DNA of 64,000 bases from assembly GCF_019703515.2 (NCBI RefSeq), contig NC_059365.1, positions 36,227,501 to 36,291,500 of the forward strand, written 5' to 3'. This stretch comes from Myxocyprinus asiaticus. Lineage: Eukaryota; Chordata; Actinopteri; Cypriniformes; Catostomidae. This document shows positions 34,407-64,000 of this stretch, piece after piece. The notes beneath the pieces are model-generated. The model had not been told where the DNA came from, ran no database searches, and saw only the letters and a list, made by a program, of their open reading frames with translations. The position numbers were made by a program, and so were the translations under genes. Numbering within the stretch: position 1 is the stretch's first letter; each line of letters begins with the position of its first letter.

Positions 34407-34980
34407 TTTCTTCTTATTGATCTTAGCGTTGAACTTTCATAAAGCATATCCATTGAAAAAAGATACACATTTAAATGTAATTAATTTAATACACACTTCT
34501 GTTTAATCCCTACTGAATGGAATGACATTCTGTATTATGCTGAAAATACTCTTTTTTTTTCTATGTACAGCATTTATAGGGGTAATTCAATTTTGCATTT
34601 ATGCAAAGAGTAAACAAACAAACAAAACAAGTTCGCATTTATTTACTGATAGTTTCCCTTCTTCAGTAAGATCATCAAACATCTTGCAGGTCATTCTGTA
34701 AACATTAGATGGTGCTCTTTGCCTTGAGAAATAACGATGAGTCTATTAGTCCTGTTCTTCAGCTCTTCAGCAACACTTATTTAACTGCTCAGTTGTCATT
34801 GACTTCCGAGGAATATTTTACAATCTTTACAACTGAAACTTTACAAAAATACTTTTATATAGGCGTATATATTGTTTGCTTGAATTGCCACCATTAGGCC
34901 TACTGTATGTTCAATAAGCACTCAGTCTGTTTCTAAGCAGTGTATTTTCTATTTGTGTTACATTTTCGGTCCTGTGTAGG

Positions 34981-36171
34981 TAACATGCAAGTTACCGTGA
35001 TTTTATGAATGAATAAAACAGAGCTGATTTCAAATATTTTAAGTGCCTTTCTTTCTTTCTGCCTGTCTATTTATTTTATGACTAGTTTCAGTGCTATTCC
35101 AAAGAAACCTAAACTATGCTCATTCAACTCAAATATCCAGTCATTTATATTTAAACTGTTGGGATCTCAATTTAAAAATCAATCCATTAATATAAAATGT
35201 GATCTAAAAGACTGCAGGAGATATTATTTTCAGGGTGTGATGGAAAAAGAAAGAAATAATCACAAATATTAGCTGTTGCAGAACACCATAATGTAAGTTA
35301 GATGACTGGACATCTGCATTCTAGCTCGTGATGATTGGATTTATTTGTTGATTTATTTATTATAAATAAATAAACTTTTTTTTTTTACTCGATGGCCACT
35401 AGGTGGAAACAACTGCATTAAGCTGACACAAAGCAGCACATGATAATTTAGATCTTCAATTAACCTGTACCAGAGCTTCTAGGAAACAAACTGCCCATGA
35501 AGGCTACCACATATGAGTTTCTTTCGGTTTTTTTTTTCTTTTTCTTTTTTTGTTAAGATAAATTGGCGTTTTAACATATTCTTTCATTAGGCCTGAAAAA
35601 ATGTCATTGCAATTATAGAATATTTTCACCCTACATAATAAGTGTCTGTTCAGAAACAAAAATAACCACAAATTATTTACTCAATTAAACTATGTTCATG
35701 GGTTTTTCAAATTATGCCAAAATGTTGGCCTTTGATGTATTATATTAGCTCAATGAATATGACTCGAATTGCAAAATACACTCAGTCATACAACCCAGCT
35801 GGGCAGCTTAACCGTGCTGTTGGTTTACCACTTTTCCTTCATCTTTCGGGGGAATGCAAGATATTAAATGGGGCTGAAAGTGCCTTAGCGATATGATGAA
35901 AAAGTTAGGCTACATGTTTTTGGCTTTCTATGATTATCTGATCTAAAGACTTTCAAACAATCAGAAGTGACTGAAATAAAGCATTCGATTTTTATTTTAT
36001 TTTTTTGTTATTTATTGGATTGTCCTAAAAATCTATCAGAAGGAGCAGAAATATTTCCCAGACCAGCTCGGGAGAGTTTGGGATTTGGGATTTGGGAAAA
36101 TGCCTAATAGCTTGACGCGAACAGTAGGCTATATGGCAGGGGATTTCTAAAGGCCTATGTACATTTCTATA
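34981..36171. other. AT-rich intergenic DNA, nothing recognised
   Basis: Short open frames only, none with recognised similarity. Confidence 0.4.
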
Positions 36172-36321
36172 TAGAATAGAATAGAATAGAATCTTTAGAG
36201 ATGTCCTTGGATTGTGTCTAACATAGTATGAGGTTACAAATGGTTTGTTCTGGATGTTGATCTTCAATATAGAATAGAATAGAATAAACTAGTATAATAT
36301 AGAACAGAATAGAATAGAATG
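36172..36321. repeat. (AATAG)n pentanucleotide clusters
   Basis: Two clusters, 36172-36192 and 36268-36321, of agaat/aatag units. Confidence 0.85.
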
Positions 36322-36622
36322 TTTGATCAGAGTTGTCATGCTCCATTAGTGTCAGTGACGGGCAGACCGGGCTTGTGTCGTTTCGTGGATGCCTTTCATG
36401 AAAAACGATTGCTTTTGTACAGCTTCGAGTGTTTTTCCTGCCTTTGAGTATGAAATGTGCGCAACGTTTTCTTTCCCCCAAGAGAGTTTTCTGACCATTT
36501 AAGCAAAATAATAATGCTATTTTGACTGGAGAAATTAGCGCCCAAATTTCCGAAGAAGAGTGAGGGATTTGTGGGCATGCTTTTAAAACAGAATTTAAAT
36601 AAATGACAGTAGTGTCACGTTT

Positions 36623-36644
36623 AATTATTATTATTATTAATAGT

Positions 36645-36680
<36 letters not shown>
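36623..36680. repeat. (TTA)n/(TAA)n microsatellite
   Basis: TTA units switch to TAA units, so the two halves are inverted. Confidence 0.9.
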
Positions 36681-37185
36681 CACTAAATAAACCAATGATG
36701 ATGAAGATAATTTGAACAATGGTAATGTTTGTAAGACAAAAGTAAAAACATACAGCCTGCGCTCCTTATAGGAAAACATCACTACTCGCGATATGATGGT
36801 TTTATTGCAAACACAAAAGTTTTGTTACACTATAAAGACTGTTAGCTTTATCAGGTCAACTAATTTTTTTATTTGATTTATTTAGTTGTTGTTTTTAGAT
36901 AAAACATTAATTTGCTTGAGTTTTACTTTTTTCTGAAATCCCATGGGAGCGTTTTCGGGCTTTGAACTCTGGAGGGCTATCTTCAATAAATATTTAATCA
37001 GCCTTGATTTGGTGGAATTCAGAATAAAGACAAAAGCGCCAGACACTGTTTTCTAATAAAAACGAAATTGTACACATTTTTCAATATATTTGGGTAAATA
37101 TTCAGTATGATCAACAGGATACTTACTCCGATGAATTCGATTTAATTACATAATCTAACAATAATTATACATTTTATTTCACGTA
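36681..37185. other. Upstream non-coding DNA of the EBF gene
   Basis: AT-rich with scattered CpGs; no element recognised. Confidence 0.35.
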
Positions 37186-37188
37186 GGC

Positions 37189-37242
<54 letters not shown>

Positions 37243-37686
37243 CTTATAATAATGGCTAATAATAATAATAATAATGACTTATAATAATGGCTAATAATAA
37301 TAATAATAATAATAATGGCTAATTATAATGGCTAATAATAATAATAATAATAATGGCTAATAATAATGGCTAATAATAATAATGGCTAATTATAATGGAT
37401 AATAATAATAATAATGGCTAATAATAATGGCTAATAATAATAATGGCTAATTATAATGGATAATAATAATAATAATGGCTAATAATAATGGCTAATAATA
37501 ATAATGGCTAATTATAATGGCTAATAATAATAATAATAATAATAATGGCTAATAATAATAATGGCTAATTATAATGGCTAATAATAATAATAATAATTGC
37601 TAATAATAATGGCTAATGATGGCTAATAATAATGGCTAATAATGGCAAATAATAATGACTAATAATAATGGCTAATAATAATAATG
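37186..37686. repeat. (AAT)n array with GGCTA higher-order units
   Basis: About 500 bp of AAT trinucleotides punctuated by ggctaa every 10-30 bp, including a duplicated block of roughly 65 bp (aataataatggctaattat...ggataataat) near 37376-37460 and 37438-37520. It lies about 1.3 kb upstream of the EBF start codon. Confidence 0.95.
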
Positions 37687-38039
37687 AAATGATACTACAT
37701 TAATTAATGAATAGACCAAATGTTTAATGAGATAACGTTGAACTATGCAAACAACTTCTTGGTCTTTTGAATTTAAATATGCTTCTATTCTACTTGATCA
37801 GTATGTTAAGCGGGCAAGATGAAACAGTCAACATATGACTTTGACTTCTTTACCGTATAGAACGATCACGATTAAAACCAGGAAACTCCTGCAGAGTTCA
37901 ACGCATCATTCAATACTAAATGCTTTGTATTCGCATTCATGGCAACTGGCGTAACCTCGAATCAGATCCCAGATGTATGCCACTGTCTATAATCTTTTAG
38001 CTACTTATGATGAGGTATTTTAAACTGAAATGTACTGTG
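37687..38039. other. Non-repetitive upstream flank of the EBF gene
   Basis: Unique-looking sequence without a coding frame; candidate distal promoter. Confidence 0.3.
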
Positions 38040-38945
38040 AATGGCTCTTTACATTAAGGACATATTTCGGGGGAAATCGCGTACGTGTGATACAAAACAT
38101 GTTCATGTAAAAGCACAGCCACATGATCCACTGCCTTTAGCGAGTGCGCTCAGCCCATCTAACATCTGCTGCGCTCCACACAGTCGAGTTTTTGCGGCGA
38201 ATTTTGAAAATGACGCAGGGGATGACTGCGGCCAATCAGAATCCTGAACGAAGATTGACATTTAAATGACTTTCCCTTTTAAGGGCAAGTCTCCGCCCTC
38301 GTGAAATCCACGCTTGTCCCCCCTGTGAGCTCCAGAGCTTCGGAACCCGAGAGAAGGTGCGCTCCGTTGGGACAGAGGAGGCATAAAGAGACGGGGAGGG
38401 AGGGAATGAGATTTCTTGCTACCCAATCCCTCTTTCCCCCAGGGACGGCAAGCCTTCCCTGGTCCATCCCTCCCTCTTGTTTGGTAATCATTTCATTTGA
38501 CTCCTTTTTGAAGCAGTCGCCCGTTTTATCCCACTTTTCATTTCGCAATCCCGTGCGCGTATGCTCGCCTTCTTCTTCAGAGCAAGTTCGCGCTCACCCC
38601 GCTCTCTCCCCGCGACGAGAAAGTCTTCTTGATCCCGGCTGATCGTTCTCCTTTGAGATGCTCCACAGCTCGAGCGCTCGCCTTCTCTCCACCCTCTTTT
38701 AACTAGAGACAGTTTAATCTTGAGTGAACTGAACTTGGGTTTGGAATCTAAAAGAAAGAGGAACACCCAAAGGGATACGGTAACACGTCTCCGGATAAGG
38801 ACCTCTATCGCTTTCCCCTTGTTGCACTTTGGGGAAGATTTTTTTTTTTTCCCCCTTTCACTTGGTTTTTGTTAATCCAGGTGGCCTTGTTCTGAAAGTG
38901 CAGGAGGATTATTCCACTCGAGCTGGTGTAGAGAGACTGTTCTCC
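38040..38945 (+). promoter_or_regulatory. EBF promoter region and 5' leader
   Basis: CpG frequency rises sharply from about 38130 and stays high past exon 1, in keeping with a CpG-island promoter. A CCAAT box is at 38232-38236 and an AT-rich tttaaatgac at 38261-38270. From about 38280 the sequence is pyrimidine-rich like a long 5' UTR. The transcription start cannot be fixed from sequence. Several short upstream frames exist, but none is convincing. Confidence 0.5.
38436..38445 (+). promoter_or_regulatory. Possible EBF binding site
   Basis: CCCCCAGGGA fits the EBF palindrome TCCCNNGGGA with one mismatch at the first base. It lies about 500 bp upstream of the start codon of an EBF gene. Confidence 0.35.

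Positions 38946-64000
<25,055 letters not shown>

Larger units (their letters stand above)
32400..34980 (+). other. Old tandem duplicate, copy C (pseudogene-like segment)
   Basis: Collinear with 27690-29195 plus 31385-31640 once later insertions are set aside. At 32827 an ATG opens a hydrophobic leader, MSVLACLLITVTISGSC, of signal-peptide type; the splice donor expected after ATCTCTG is gc rather than gt here, whereas fragment A at 22342-22354 keeps gtaagt. A block near 33777-33810 matches the exon-like patch of copy B. No complete reading frame joins these parts. Copy C contains a (TAA)n, a (TC)n and a fold-back MITE. Confidence 0.45.

Noticed and set aside
38829..38945. N-terminal extension of the EBF protein
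   Set aside because: The frame is open upstream but has no ATG, and the sequence is T-rich leader; EBF proteins start at MF.IQ.

Overview
The window is vertebrate nuclear DNA, most likely from a teleost fish and probably a cyprinid. It has spliced coding exons with GT-AG introns, very high transposon diversity (L1/Tx1-like and L2-like LINEs, a tRNA-derived SINE, Tc1/mariner, hAT-like, DIRS and LTR elements, many fold-back MITEs) and abundant microsatellites. The organism call is inference from repeat style; no species marker was identified.

Layout. Bases 1-4900 hold a decayed L1/Tx1-type LINE on the plus strand. Bases 5169-7507 are a hAT-like element (10-bp terminal repeats, 8-bp target duplication) carrying a nested Tc1 transposon (5184-6431) whose transposase frame is uninterrupted. 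Bases 10051-12985 are a ~2.9-kb GATA/GACA array. Bases 15141-16240 contain a SINE inserted, with a 12-bp target duplication, into an antisense LINE fragment. Bases 17610-22148 are a DIRS retroelement on the minus strand with inverted ends and an internal complementary region that matches its end-to-end junction exactly. A solo LTR (22538-22989), a 39-bp minisatellite, a Tc1-like deletion derivative, the 3' end of an LTR element (to 27488), an L2-like LINE (29215-31380) and several MITEs follow. Underneath these, 27690-31640 and 32400-34980 are old tandem copies of one unique segment, with a third fragment at 22336-22500.

The only host gene recognised is a COE/EBF transcription factor on the plus strand, best matched to EBF4 (EBF3 or EBF1 paralogues are alternatives). 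Its first five coding exons are 38946-39079, 54834-54990, 58414-58477, 59659-59714 and 62513-62586. Together they encode residues 1-161 plus two bases: the N-terminal segment and most of the DNA-binding domain, ending inside the COE zinc knuckle. The gene continues past the right edge. Its 5' flank and leader (about 38040-38945) are CpG-rich with a CCAAT box and a possible EBF half-palindrome. Introns, above all the 15.8-kb intron 1, hold MITEs, microsatellites and possible conserved noncoding stretches.

The 38 kb upstream of the EBF gene contain no other host gene that can be supported; open frames there are transposon genes, their antisense shadows or simple-repeat translations.
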